NCBI RefSeq assembly: GCF_020171945.1
Contig: NZ_JAIVAP010000006.1
Coordinates: forward strand, 1 to 64,000
Source: Bacillus infantis
GTDB lineage: Bacteria; Bacillota; Bacilli; Bacillales; Cytobacillaceae
Length of the DNA: 64,000 nucleotides
Direction: 5' to 3'
Shown piece after piece: positions 22,948 through 31,336 of the stretch. A program made the translations under genes and the position numbers. The number at the start of each line of letters is the position of its first letter. The first letter of the stretch is position 1. The notes under the pieces are model-generated. The model had not been told where the DNA came from. It searched no databases and saw only the letters and a program-made list of their open reading frames with translations.

Positions 22948-23404
22948 ATGGGGTATATAGAAGATTTACGCAGTGTTGTAGGCAATGACCCGCTCATACT
23001 GGTTGGCGTTGCAGTAGCGGTCATCAATGATGCAGGAGAATATTTGCTGCAAAAAAAGGATTGACGGCCGCTGGGGCGTTCCGGGGGGATTCATTGAATT
23101 GGGCGAATCCACAGAGGAAGCAGGAAGAAGGGAAGTCCTGGAGGAAACCGGCATTGAAATAGGCAGGCTTAATTTGGCCGGCGTGATTTCAGGAAAAGAG
23201 CATCATGTGAAATTACCGAACGGAGATGAATTTTATCCTGTGACAATCGCCTATATTTCGAGAGATATGAAAGGCGGCGTTCTTAAAGCGGACGGTTTGG
23301 AAACGACTGAGGCAAAATTTTCCAGATTAGATGACCTGCCTGAAAGGCTGAATCCTATGATAAAGAATCTTATTAAGCAATATGCACAATCTTTGTCACA
23401 GTAA
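22948..23404 (+). pseudogene. Frameshifted NUDIX hydrolase
   Basis: The 5' part from ATG 22948 (GTGGGGGAG upstream) reads MGYIEDLRSVVGNDPLILVG, then AVAVINDAGEYLLQKKD and stops. The rest continues in the +1 frame as KRIDGRWGVPGGFIELGEST, EEAGRREVLEETGIEIG, the complete Nudix box. With six instead of seven A at 23051-23057 the two parts fuse perfectly (LLQKRIDGRWG). It therefore carries a one-base insertion in a homopolymer: phase-variable, recently inactivated, or a sequencing error. Confidence 0.85.
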
Positions 23405-23405
23405 A

Positions 23406-23437
23406 AAGGGAGCCGCCAAACCATGGCGGCTTTCTTC
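23406..23437. terminator. Bidirectional terminator
   Basis: AGCCGCCA / TGGCGGCT stem flanked by AAAAAGGG and TTTCTTC between convergent genes. Confidence 0.75.
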
Positions 23438-23444
23438 TGCCTTC

Positions 23445-25091
23445 CTATTCAAGAACATCCTTCCAAGTAACCTTAAACGCCAGCTTCCAAAAAACAGCCA
23501 GATAAATGAGGGCAACAGCCAAATACAGATAGATTCCATACGGCAGCAATGTGCTTAAATAGTGCAGTCCGGCAAACAATCCGGCAAACAGCATCAGTCC
23601 GATTATAATCACACCATTGCCGTTCTGATTATACTGGTCAAAAGACTCCGAAAACGGAATCGCTGTTTTCAGGATCATGAAGCAAAGGACCGCATAGGTG
23701 CAGGCATTGATAAACACGACAGCCAGATCCGGCACAACCCTTGCCCCGAAAAGCAGGACAAACAGGACACTCAATATAGAATAGATCGGCAGATACAATT
23801 TAAGGATAAATGCCTTTATCGTCCCGCTGAACATGGGGCCAAGCTGGTTTAAAGGTGCGGCTCTGAAAATCCAGCTCCCTTTATATTTACCTGAATACTT
23901 CAGAAGGATCATGATGGTCGGGATGATGATCATGCTGAAATAAATAGATAAATATGATTTGCTTCCTTCCAGGCGGCTGAGGTCTGTATCAAAGCTGCTG
24001 AAAATCATTAGAAATGGAACAACGATGGAAAAGCCTAATGAAGGGTACACCTTCAGCTTGAAATCCCGTTCATTTTTCATCATGCTGCTGGCAAATTTAA
24101 AGAACGCTCTTTCTTCCTTTGAAGGGCAAAGCACCTTAAGGAAGAATTCGCGGGCTTTACTCTGCTTCTTTTCCTTCGCTTTACCGTGATAGGCAAGCTT
24201 CTGAAGGTTTTGCTCAAAAGATGAATTGAATTTCGTATAAATCCAGATGCTCAGGAGCGGAACCGCGATGCTTAAAGCTGTAAAGATGATATAAAACGGC
24301 TGGAAGCTGCCGTTCAGCACCAATTCCGTATTGGCCCCAAACCACATTGGGAAGATGAATGCCTGCCACCATTCAGGCTCCAGCGAAACGGTGAAATCAA
24401 TGATGGCGAAGGAGCGGATCAGCAATTGATAGCCGACCATAATCATCAGCGACAAACCAATCTGCACATAATTGATCATGTCTTTTAATTTTTCCCCGTC
24501 AAAGAAGCGCAGGAATGCCAGATAGATAAGTGCAGTCAATCCAACGATAAACAGATCAATCAGGATGATGTTGATGACTGCAGTCAGGAAGAATAAGGGG
24601 CCAATCCTGAAGAGTCCGACAAACAAAGGGATCGTGACAAGCGCGATGGTAAGGAATGATAGATAGATGACAACATGAACCATTTTCGCCGTATTGATTG
24701 TTTTGCGGTCAACAGGCTTCGGAAACAGGATATTCCGGTCTCGGATATCCAGCAGGACTGAAGAAAAATCGGAAATCATTGAAGTCATGACAAAAAAAGT
24801 GAAAATCCCATAAAAAAGGCTCATCTGAAAAAGGTAGTTCTCACCCATAAGCAGAAAGGGAATCATAAACAGCCCGAATAAAACATAAATCCATAGTGAC
24901 TTTATATACTGATTGCTCTTTTCCTTGCCTTCTTCCTTCCGTGCATTCTGTGCAAAAACGGTTGGCACACGCCGCCCATCCATCGTCAGCTTTACTTGCA
25001 GGATCATTCTCATAACATTGTAGTCTACACCAAACCTGGTGAATATCCGCTCAAAACGGTCCAGTATTTTGAGAGTTTGAAAGTCCTGCAT
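23445..25091 (-). CDS. ABC transporter permease (large ABC-2-like)
   Basis: 548-aa integral membrane protein with about 12 predicted segments and an N-terminal cytosolic ~65 residues. It is longer than the EcsB permease (about 400 aa) and resembles the large permeases that pair with EcsA/YthP-type ATPases in Bacillus. A central cytosolic stretch is Lys-rich (HGKAKEKKQSKAREFF). The cognate ATPase gene ends 2 nt upstream, so the two are cotranscribed. Substrate unknown. Confidence 0.78.
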   Translation of the reverse strand: MQDFQTLKILDRFERIFTRFGVDYNVMRMILQVKLTMDGRRVPTVFAQNARKEEGKEKSNQYIKSLWIYVLFGLFMIPFLLMGENYLFQMSLFYGIFTFFVMTSMISDFSSVLLDIRDRNILFPKPVDRKTINTAKMVHVVIYLSFLTIALVTIPLFVGLFRIGPLFFLTAVINIILIDLFIVGLTALIYLAFLRFFDGEKLKDMINYVQIGLSLMIMVGYQLLIRSFAIIDFTVSLEPEWWQAFIFPMWFGANTELVLNGSFQPFYIIFTALSIAVPLLSIWIYTKFNSSFEQNLQKLAYHGKAKEKKQSKAREFFLKVLCPSKEERAFFKFASSMMKNERDFKLKVYPSLGFSIVVPFLMIFSSFDTDLSRLEGSKSYLSIYFSMIIIPTIMILLKYSGKYKGSWIFRAAPLNQLGPMFSGTIKAFILKLYLPIYSILSVLFVLLFGARVVPDLAVVFINACTYAVLCFMILKTAIPFSESFDQYNQNGNGVIIIGLMLFAGLFAGLHYLSTLLPYGIYLYLAVALIYLAVFWKLAFKVTWKDVLE

Positions 25092-25093
25092 CC

Positions 25094-25870
25094 TTACATC
25101 TCCCCTACAATCGAAACAAACCTGGCGCCCAGTTCCTTATGCTCGCTGAATCCGGTCAGCTGGTTAAAAATCTGTTCAAGTGAGCCTTCCGTGGTCTGCT
25201 GCAGCTCTTCAAAGGTGCCATCAGCAGCGATCCTGCCATCATGAAGGAGGATGATGCGGCTGCTGATCTTTTCGACCACATCCATAATGTGAGAAGAATA
25301 GAATATCGTTTTACCCTGCACAGCCAGCTGGGCCATAATCTCTTTAAAAATCATGACACTGTTCGCATCCAGGCCATTGATGGGCTCATCAAAAAACAAG
25401 AGGTCCGGATTATGCAATAAGCTCGAAATGATGAGCAGCTTCTGCCGCATTCCCTTCGAATAAGAAGCAATCCGGGAATAATAGACCTCACCGATGCCAA
25501 ACAGCTCCATCAAGGTCTTTGCCTTATAGCTGGCAAGGTCAGAATCAATTCCGTACAGCTCGCCGATAAAAGTTAAATACTCATGGCCCGTCAGGTTGTC
25601 GTATACCTCGGCAATTTCCGGCACATAGCCGATTTTCCTTTTATAATCGATCTTTCCATCCGATATATCCTGGCCGAATATCTTCACACCGCCTGAATAC
25701 CCGTCCTCAATCCCCAGCATAATTTTCACCGTCGTGCTCTTTCCGGCGCCATTCGGACCGATATAGCCAATGATCTCCCCGCGCTTCACCTGAAAGGAAA
25801 CACCATTCAGCACTGACTTTGATCCATAGCTCTTTTTCAAATCCTCAATCTCTAATATGATGTCTTCCAT
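25094..25870 (-). CDS. ABC transporter ATP-binding protein
   Basis: 258-aa ATPase. Walker A is GYIGPNGAGKSTTVK (~36-50), the signature is YSKGMRQKLL, Walker B is LLFFDEPINGLD, and the H-loop is FYSSHIMDVVEKI. It is EcsA/YthP-like. The last 25 residues (FSEHKELGARFVSIVGEM) probably contact the permease. First gene of a two-gene operon with the large permease; upstream lies the tandem array region shared with the phosphatase promoter. Confidence 0.88.
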   Translation of the reverse strand: MEDIILEIEDLKKSYGSKSVLNGVSFQVKRGEIIGYIGPNGAGKSTTVKIMLGIEDGYSGGVKIFGQDISDGKIDYKRKIGYVPEIAEVYDNLTGHEYLTFIGELYGIDSDLASYKAKTLMELFGIGEVYYSRIASYSKGMRQKLLIISSLLHNPDLLFFDEPINGLDANSVMIFKEIMAQLAVQGKTIFYSSHIMDVVEKISSRIILLHDGRIAADGTFEELQQTTEGSLEQIFNQLTGFSEHKELGARFVSIVGEM

Positions 25871-26038
25871 ACCAGCTACCTCATTTCAAAATAATTCCAT
25901 TTGTTATTAGTGTAACATTAGGTGCTTGGGGGCTAAAGGGGGGATCGGGAATTGTTTTATTTTTTCGGCTGTAAACATCCTGGAAGGAGGATATTGAATC
26001 AGTTAGGGGAGGGGGCTTTAGATGGGGGAGAGTCCGGT

Positions 26039-26247
26039 ATGAGATATTCAAAAGAGGATTTCACTGGCCGAGAGTACCTCAGAAGCATGCCATGAGTCAC
26101 TCAATAGGATGTATTATCGATCCAGAGTGCTTCAAAAGCCTAATATGAGACACTCAAAAGAGTTAACTAGAGTATCAGAGTACTTCAAAAACCTGACATG
26201 AGGTACTCAAGGCAACTAAACGCTGCCGCAGAGCACTTCAACCTGCC
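26039..26247. repeat. Tandem palindromic array A, four 53-bp units
   Basis: Two recurring arms alternate: GAGTAC/GCTTCA-like (AGAG at 26071, 26124, 26177, 26230) and TGAGNYACTC-like (TGAG at 26040, 26093, 26146, 26199). Every step is exactly 53 bp. The two arms are inverted copies of each other (GAGTACTTCA versus TGAGGTACTC), so each unit can fold to a hairpin. 53 is not a multiple of three and all frames contain stops, so it is not coding. Confidence 0.85.
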
Positions 26248-26302
26248 AACGCAAACATATTCGCGGCTCGTTTATATCACAACCAAGATTTGTCATCCAC
26301 TT

Positions 26303-26356
26303 TTTACAATCCCTTTACTATCTCTTAAACTGCCATCAACAAAACTTCCTTATAGT
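26303..26356 (+). promoter_or_regulatory. PhoP boxes and -10 of the alkaline phosphatase promoter
   Basis: TTTACA (26303), TTTACT (26314) and TTAAAC (26325) recur at exactly 11-bp intervals, the spacing of Bacillus PhoP~P binding repeats (TTAACA-like hexamers with 5-bp gaps). A -10-like TATAGT follows at 26351, with no good -35, as expected for a PhoP-activated promoter. This predicts induction by phosphate starvation through PhoPR. Confidence 0.8.
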
Positions 26357-26391
26357 TTTAATAGAATCATACATAACAGGAGGTTGATCCT

Positions 26392-27789
26392 ATGTTTAAA
26401 AAAGGCCGTTTGAGCAAAAAAATTCTTCCTATCGCTGTGATGTCAGCTGTTGCGCTTGGAAGCATCATGTCTTTTGCTCCTGAGAAGGATGTACAGGCAG
26501 ACAAAGGCGGAAAAGTTAAAAACGTCATTTTCCTGATTGGCGATGGAATGGGTGTTTCCTATACTTCAGCCTATCGCTATATGAAAGATAACCCAAAAAC
26601 ACCTGGCGTCGAACAGACTGCATTTGACCCATATCTTGTCGGACAGCAAATGACCTACCCGGAAGATCCTTCTGAGAACATCACCGATTCTGCATCGGCA
26701 GCGACTGCGATGTCTGCCGGCGTGAAGACTTACAATGCCGCTATCGCAGTTGATAATGATAAAAAAGAAGTGAAAACTGTACTGGAAGCCGCAAAGGAAA
26801 AAGGCAAAGCGACTGGACTTGTGGCAACTTCTGAGATTACGCATGCGACTCCTGCCTCATTTGGCGCACACGATGAAACCCGCAAGAACATGAATGGCAT
26901 CGCAGATGATTATTATGATGAGCTGATCAATGGCAAGCATAAGGTGGATGTCCTTCTTGGCGGAGGCCTGTCAAACTTTGTGCGGGAAGACCGCAACTTG
27001 ACAGAAGAGTTCAAAAAGGATGGCTACAGCTATGTAACGGACAAAAAACAGCTGCTGGCTGATAAGAATGACCAGATTCTTGGTTTGTTCGCTCCAGGCG
27101 GTCTTCCAAAGATGATCGATCGCCCTGCTGAGACACCATCACTTGAGGAAATGACTAAAGCAGCCATCAAACGTTTGAACAATGACAAGGACGGCTTTTT
27201 CCTGATGGTAGAAGGAAGCCAGATTGACTGGGCCGGCCATGATAATGACATTGTCGGTGCAATGAGTGAAATGGAAGATTTCGAGAAGGCTTATAAAGCA
27301 GCTATCGAATTTGCCAAAAAGGATAAAAACACATTGGTAGTGGCAACAGCCGACCACTCTACAGGCGGCTATTCCATTGGAGCTGACGGCGTGTACAACT
27401 GGTTCGCGGACCCAATCAAAGCTGCAAAGAAAACACCTGATTTCATGGCTGCAGAAATCGCCAATGGCGCAGATGTTGAAAAAACACTGAAAACGTACAT
27501 CGACCAGAAGCAGCTAGCCCTGACACCGGAGGAAATCAAGGCGGTTAAAGATGCAGCAGCCTCAAAAAAGGCAGTGGATATTGATAATGCAATCGAGAAT
27601 ATTTTTAACAAGCGCTCCTGCACAGGCTGGACTACTGGCGGCCATACAGGTGAGGATGTACCAGTTTATGCTTACGGCCCTCACAAAGAACGCTTTGCCG
27701 GCCAGGTAAACAATACAGACCATGCCGAAATCATTTTCGATTTGCTGAAAAGCAAAGGAAACAAGTCAAACTGGTGGTTCAATAACTAA
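26392..27789 (+). CDS. Secreted alkaline phosphatase (PhoA/PhoB family)
   Basis: 465-aa phosphomonoesterase that releases phosphate outside the cell. A signal peptide covers ~1-36 (KKGRLSKKILPIAVMSAVAL, cleavage near VQA-DK). Metal-binding and catalytic motifs are all present: FLIGDGMG (Asp51), ITDSASAATAM with nucleophile Ser100, EGSQIDWAGHDND, ATADHSTGG and TTGGHTGEDVPVYAYG. Length matches the Bacillus family. GGAGGTTGATCC precedes ATG 26392. Placed behind PhoP boxes and followed by its own terminator, so it is a single-gene Pho-regulon member. Confidence 0.95.
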   Translation: MFKKGRLSKKILPIAVMSAVALGSIMSFAPEKDVQADKGGKVKNVIFLIGDGMGVSYTSAYRYMKDNPKTPGVEQTAFDPYLVGQQMTYPEDPSENITDSASAATAMSAGVKTYNAAIAVDNDKKEVKTVLEAAKEKGKATGLVATSEITHATPASFGAHDETRKNMNGIADDYYDELINGKHKVDVLLGGGLSNFVREDRNLTEEFKKDGYSYVTDKKQLLADKNDQILGLFAPGGLPKMIDRPAETPSLEEMTKAAIKRLNNDKDGFFLMVEGSQIDWAGHDNDIVGAMSEMEDFEKAYKAAIEFAKKDKNTLVVATADHSTGGYSIGADGVYNWFADPIKAAKKTPDFMAAEIANGADVEKTLKTYIDQKQLALTPEEIKAVKDAAASKKAVDIDNAIENIFNKRSCTGWTTGGHTGEDVPVYAYGPHKERFAGQVNNTDHAEIIFDLLKSKGNKSNWWFNN

Positions 27790-27797
27790 TACATCAA

Positions 27798-27836
27798 TAA
27801 GCTTCCCGCTGCCCAGCGCATCGGGAGCTTTTTCTT
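27798..27836 (+). terminator. Rho-independent terminator
   Basis: AAGCTTCCCG / CGGGAGCTT stem, loop CTGCCCAGCGCAT, then TTTTC. Confidence 0.8.
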
Positions 27837-27852
27837 AAGGGAGGATACTCAC

Positions 27853-28500
27853 TTGAAAAAGCTGGTTCTCATCATGCTGGCAGCGGCCCTTGCCGGCTGT
27901 TCGGCGGAATCTGAAACTCAAAAAAAACCAGACAGCGGCGAGGCGACGGTCAAGGCCTCTGCAGCAGTCAAAAAGGATGTATATGTGCCCAATCCGCAGG
28001 TGACAGACGACCGCGATCTGGTGCTGGCTGGCGAGACCGTTAAGGACCTCAAGGGCGAGCTTACCCTGAAAGCCTACAGCCCGGTCAATGAGACCATAAA
28101 GGTCGGGCCGATAACGATGACAGTCAAAGATGTCAAAGTGCTTCACTATGTACCGGACTACAGTATGATTGACTTTTTCCATGCTTTTACCCATGAAGAA
28201 GCATTCGACTTTGTAAAGGTAAGCGTTGAAATAGAAAACAATTCCGATACATCAGTCAAATTTAATCCGATTGCGGCCCTGAAGATGAACAGCGGCGAGC
28301 ATAAAACATGGGAAGACGACATTTACCTGGAAGAGCTGACCGGGGAAATCGCAGGCAATTCCGTTAAAAAGGGCAGCATGGGCTTTATCCTGGAAAAGAA
28401 TGATGACTACCAATCGGTGGATCTGTTGACGAGCGATGCTGTCGATGAATCCCATGATGTGGTTGAGCAGGGGAAGCATGTGAGCGTAAGGCTGAACTAG
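27853..28500 (+). CDS. Lipoprotein, DUF4352-like beta-sandwich
   Basis: 215-aa exported lipoprotein: signal MKKLVLIMLAAALAGC with Cys16. The mature domain has the look of a DUF4352/telokin-like Ig fold: KVGPITMTVKDVKVLHYVPD, then VKVSVEIENNSDTSVKFNPI and KKGSMGFILEKNDDYQSVDL. Function unknown; such domains often bind other cell-surface proteins. TTG start with GGGAGG 10 nt upstream. Follows the phosphatase after its terminator, so it is probably read from its own or read-through RNA. Confidence 0.75.
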   Translation: MKKLVLIMLAAALAGCSAESETQKKPDSGEATVKASAAVKKDVYVPNPQVTDDRDLVLAGETVKDLKGELTLKAYSPVNETIKVGPITMTVKDVKVLHYVPDYSMIDFFHAFTHEEAFDFVKVSVEIENNSDTSVKFNPIAALKMNSGEHKTWEDDIYLEELTGEIAGNSVKKGSMGFILEKNDDYQSVDLLTSDAVDESHDVVEQGKHVSVRLN

Positions 28501-28615
28501 CATCTGGCAGCAATTGTTTTCAGTGATGGAACGGATCGTGAGCTTTTCTAAATCAGCCGCCTGGAAGACTATCACCTGTTGAACTGTTTCCGCTTCGCCA
28601 TACTTGAAATTAAAA

Positions 28616-28650
28616 AGAAAAGGCATTGCACAGAAGCAATGCCTTTTTTG
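28616..28650. terminator. Terminator between convergent genes
   Basis: AAAAGGCATTGC / GCAATGCCTTTTTT perfect stem, 6-nt loop. The 115 nt between the stop at 28500 and this hairpin hold no gene. Confidence 0.85.
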
Positions 28651-28658
28651 TGTGTCCC

Positions 28659-29276
28659 TTATTTTGCTTCATTCATATAAGTTTCAACCAGCTCATAGCA
28701 TCTTTCTTCGGTGAGATTGGCCAGGACAGCAACATATTCTAAATGTTCCTGTGTACCGCCTTTATATTTGAGGGATGCCTCCAATGCGCGGGCGTCGCGT
28801 TCCTTTAGCCAATCGCGCTGTTCCTCCCTTAAAGACTCCATCTCTTCTGCCGGAAGCCGATCTTGCAGAACTCCATAAATTTCATTCAGCCTGTCATCCC
28901 AAATTTCCCAACGGTCATTTTCTACTTTTTTCAAAGCATATGTTGATGAGTCAGCCGCTTCTAATGCGTCTGCTTCTTTTTTGCTGGCATTCAGTTTTTG
29001 AAGGTACTCTTCCTTCAGGCTATTTTCCGTATCATTAGCAGGAGGTTCTTCTTCTTTCACTGAGGAGTTGTCCTCAGTATTTGTGCCGCCGGTATTTGAG
29101 TCGTCTGCTGGAGAATCGGCATCAGAAGAATCAGGATCTGCTTTTTGAGACGAATCACTATTTTGCTGCTTATTAATATCCTCATTTGATGCACCAGATG
29201 AGCTTTCGCAAGCAGCTAAAAGCAGTACTAAGATAACAGTAAATATGGCTATATAATGTTTGCCTTTGTTTTTCAT
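28659..29276 (-). CDS. LprI-like (DUF1311) lipoprotein
   Basis: 205-aa lipoprotein: signal with lipobox LLLAAC (Cys23), then a ~65-residue disordered Ser/Asp/Asn-rich linker, then a C-terminal lysozyme-inhibitor LprI-type domain (LNEIYGVLQDRLPAEEMESL, REEQRDWLKERDARALEASL, YELVETYMNEAK). The DUF1311 family occurs in many periplasmic or surface proteins; inhibition of lysozyme is shown for Mycobacterium LprI only. The Cys pair normally present in LprI is not complete here. Confidence 0.78.
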   Translation of the reverse strand: MKNKGKHYIAIFTVILVLLLAACESSSGASNEDINKQQNSDSSQKADPDSSDADSPADDSNTGGTNTEDNSSVKEEEPPANDTENSLKEEYLQKLNASKKEADALEAADSSTYALKKVENDRWEIWDDRLNEIYGVLQDRLPAEEMESLREEQRDWLKERDARALEASLKYKGGTQEHLEYVAVLANLTEERCYELVETYMNEAK

Positions 29277-29635
29277 GTTGAAAAGTCCTCCTCTTTCAAT
29301 TTACTGACTTATTCCGGCGGACAGTTAGAGATTTGGCCTGCCTATTATACTGTAACATTATCTATTTTATGAGGAAAAGCAGCAGGGGTATTAACGGAAG
29401 CGGCTGGCCTGTCTGCTCACTGGTTTCAGAACCGTTTTTTCTGCCGTCCTTCCGGCAGTGGGCCGATATCTTCGGGCTTGTTCTGGTTCATAAAAAGGCG
29501 GCGGAACAAAAATGATCATGAGGGCAATATTCCTTTTGTATCCTGCTTCATAGCCATTTAGAATATAAATACATTAGTAAGTTGTAGAAAAGGCTAAATA
29601 AAAGCGTCATCATTTTAATATCAGGAGGTTATCAT
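29277..29635. other. Intergenic region without supported gene
   Basis: 360 bases. A 60-codon open frame (29333-29515) has no ribosome-binding site and no recognisable sequence. The 3' end carries the AGGAGG of the Usp gene. Nothing else seen. Confidence 0.5.
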
Positions 29636-30055
29636 ATGTACCAAAAGATATTATTAGCAACAGATGGTTCAGAGCACAGTAAAAGGGCTGCTGAAAATGC
29701 CATCCATATCGCCAAATGCAGTTCAGGTTCCAAGATTGAAATCATCTATGTCGCCGATCCTGATAAAGCCAAGTCGGAAACGCTGAGCCACTGGAATTCT
29801 GCCAATCTTGGCGAGGGGAAAAAGAGGCGGCTGGCTGAAGTTGAAAAGCTGGCAAAGGAATCCGGAGTACAGTATGAGATCATTGTTCTGGATGGAGACC
29901 CGGGCCCATGCATTGTCGACTATGCCAATAAAAATAAAGCTGATATCGTAATCATCGGCAGCAGGGGGCTGAATGTCCTCCAGGAATTTGTACTGGGAAG
30001 TGTGAGCCATAAGGTTGCCAAGCGGGCGGCCTGTCCGGTGCTGATTGTGAAGTGA
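29636..30055 (+). CDS. Universal stress protein (UspA family)
   Basis: 139-aa cytosolic ATP-binding stress protein. The N-terminal strand KILLATDGSEHSKRA and the C-terminal nucleotide motif IIGSRGLNVLQEFVLGSVSH (G-2x-G-9x-G-S) are complete, so ATP binding is expected. Strong AGGAGG upstream, single gene, ending before a hairpin shared with lrgB. Usp proteins protect cells in stasis and redox stress; the precise role here is open. Confidence 0.92.
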   Translation: MYQKILLATDGSEHSKRAAENAIHIAKCSSGSKIEIIYVADPDKAKSETLSHWNSANLGEGKKRRLAEVEKLAKESGVQYEIIVLDGDPGPCIVDYANKNKADIVIIGSRGLNVLQEFVLGSVSHKVAKRAACPVLIVK

Positions 30056-30071
30056 GCTGCGGCTTTAAACA

Positions 30072-30108
30072 TAATAAAACCTGCCTTCCAAATGGATAAG
30101 CAGGCTTT
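30072..30108. terminator. Bidirectional terminator
   Basis: AACCTGC / GCAGGCTT arms with TTTCTTT on the plus side and AAAACC (TTTT on the minus strand) on the other. Confidence 0.65.
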
Positions 30109-30110
30109 CT

Positions 30111-30803
30111 TTAAATATGGAACAGCCACACAATAACCGGACCAAACACGGATCCAAGAAGGGCGCACAGGGTCATCGAAACAGAGCTCATGGAGACGCT
30201 GACTTCGCCGTACTCGGAAGCTTTTGAGGTGCCGAGTCCGTGTGAGGCGCTGCCGAGTGCGATGCCGCGGCCAAGCGAGGAGCGGATCCGGACCCACTTG
30301 ATGATAGAAGGGCCTAATAGGACACCTGAGAAGCCGGCGAGTGTGACAAAGATGACGGTCATGGAAGGAATGCCCCCGATACCGTCTGCAATCTGCATGG
30401 CAACGGGCGTGGTGATCGATTTAGGGATGAGCGACAGGATGAGCTCGTGGTTCATCCCGAGCAGCATAGCAAACAGCATGCCGGTGATCATCCCGGTGAA
30501 CAGGCCCGTGAACACGCCGCCAAGTACCGGCAGACTGTATTTTTTCAAGACTTCGCGCTGAGTATAAAGTGGATAGGCAAGGGCAGTCACAGCAGGGCCA
30601 AGCAAAAAGTGGATCCATTTCCCGCCTGTCATATACTCTTTATACGGTACATGAAGTCCTGCAAGCAGGGCGACAATAATGATGGTAGAAGTCAGGACTG
30701 GAATGAATACAGGATAAGAATATCGCTTATATACGGAAGCCATCACCATATAGATGGTGATGGTCGAGAAAATCATCAGGATTGCGATGATAAGGCTTTG
30801 CAC
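30111..30803 (-). CDS. lrgB: LrgB-like protein
   Basis: 230-aa protein with about seven membrane segments, the large partner of LrgA. Conserved stretches: SYPVFIPVLTSTIIIVALL, GPAVTALAYPLYTQREVLKK, SITTPVAMQIADGIGG and GLGTSKASEYGEVSVSMSS. LrgAB-type systems influence autolysis and act as pyruvate importers in Bacillus (YsbAB/PftAB). Overlaps the lrgA 3' end by 28 nt. An MarR gene is divergent from this operon with palindromes in between, the usual way such loci are controlled. Confidence 0.9.
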   Translation of the reverse strand: MQSLIIAILMIFSTITIYMVMASVYKRYSYPVFIPVLTSTIIIVALLAGLHVPYKEYMTGGKWIHFLLGPAVTALAYPLYTQREVLKKYSLPVLGGVFTGLFTGMITGMLFAMLLGMNHELILSLIPKSITTPVAMQIADGIGGIPSMTVIFVTLAGFSGVLLGPSIIKWVRIRSSLGRGIALGSASHGLGTSKASEYGEVSVSMSSVSMTLCALLGSVFGPVIVWLFHI

Positions 30804-31186
30804 GCTTTTTTCTCCTTTCGTTTATCGGCACGGTTTTCTAAAAACTGGCTCATCAGGCCTGCAGCGGCAATCGTGGCTATCGTGCTCACGACAACGATGG
30901 CAGCCAGTACTGCTCCGGTAGCGGAAAGCAGGCTCGGATAATTGACGACGCCTGCCATCGACGGGATGAACAGGAGAGGCAGGATCGACAGCAGGAAGCT
31001 TGCTCCGTCTTTCACAAAGATGACCGGCACAATATGGAGCAGCAAACAGGCAAGCAGCAGCAAGAGTCCTATGATGCTGCCTGGTATTGGTATATGAAAA
31101 GCCCGCTGGATCACATCACCCGTAAAGGTGAAGGCGTATAGTACACAGATTTGGAGGATAATTTGAAGCCATTTCATGATAGTCAT
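30776..31186 (-). CDS. lrgA: LrgA/CidA-like protein
   Basis: 136-aa holin-like membrane protein with four segments: LQIILQICVLYAFTFTGDVI, HIPIPGSIIGLLLLLACLLL, FLLSILPLLFIPSMAGVVNY and LAAIVVVSTIATIAAAGLM, then a basic tail. The motif IPIPGSIIG is typical of CidA/LrgA. I take the ATG at 31186 (MTIMKWLQ). The frame is open further upstream and a strong AAAGGAGG sits before a CTG about 10 codons earlier, so a longer N terminus cannot be excluded. Cotranscribed with lrgB. Confidence 0.85.
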   Translation of the reverse strand: MTIMKWLQIILQICVLYAFTFTGDVIQRAFHIPIPGSIIGLLLLLACLLLHIVPVIFVKDGASFLLSILPLLFIPSMAGVVNYPSLLSATGAVLAAIVVVSTIATIAAAGLMSQFLENRADKRKEKKACKALSSQS

Positions 31187-31234
31187 AGCTGTCCTGGAAA
31201 ATAAGAACAGCGTTCCTCCTTTCAAAATCACTTT

Positions 31235-31285
31235 ACATTTCAAGTAAATGTTTGTATAGTACAAGTATATATTTGTATTATACAA
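31235..31285. promoter_or_regulatory. MarR-type palindromes between lrgA and marR
   Basis: Three perfect inverted repeats: ACATTTCAAGTAAATGT (31235-31251), TTGTATAGTACAA (31252-31264) and TTGTATTATACAA (31273-31285). The last two are a near-identical pair 21 bp apart, two helical turns. They lie in the promoter region shared by divergent lrgA and the MarR gene, so they are probable binding sites of that repressor. Confidence 0.65.
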
Positions 31286-31336
31286 GCATTTTAATCTTTG
31301 TCAATCTATGTGCCACTCATATCAGGAGGGGAAAGC

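Noticed and set aside
23045-23062. Programmed -1 ribosomal frameshift at A AAA AAG in the NUDIX gene
   Set aside because: The required change is +1 relative to the first frame, so a -1 slip would not reach the Nudix box.
29333-29515. 60-codon open frame
   Set aside because: No ribosome-binding site, odd composition, and no similarity I can name.
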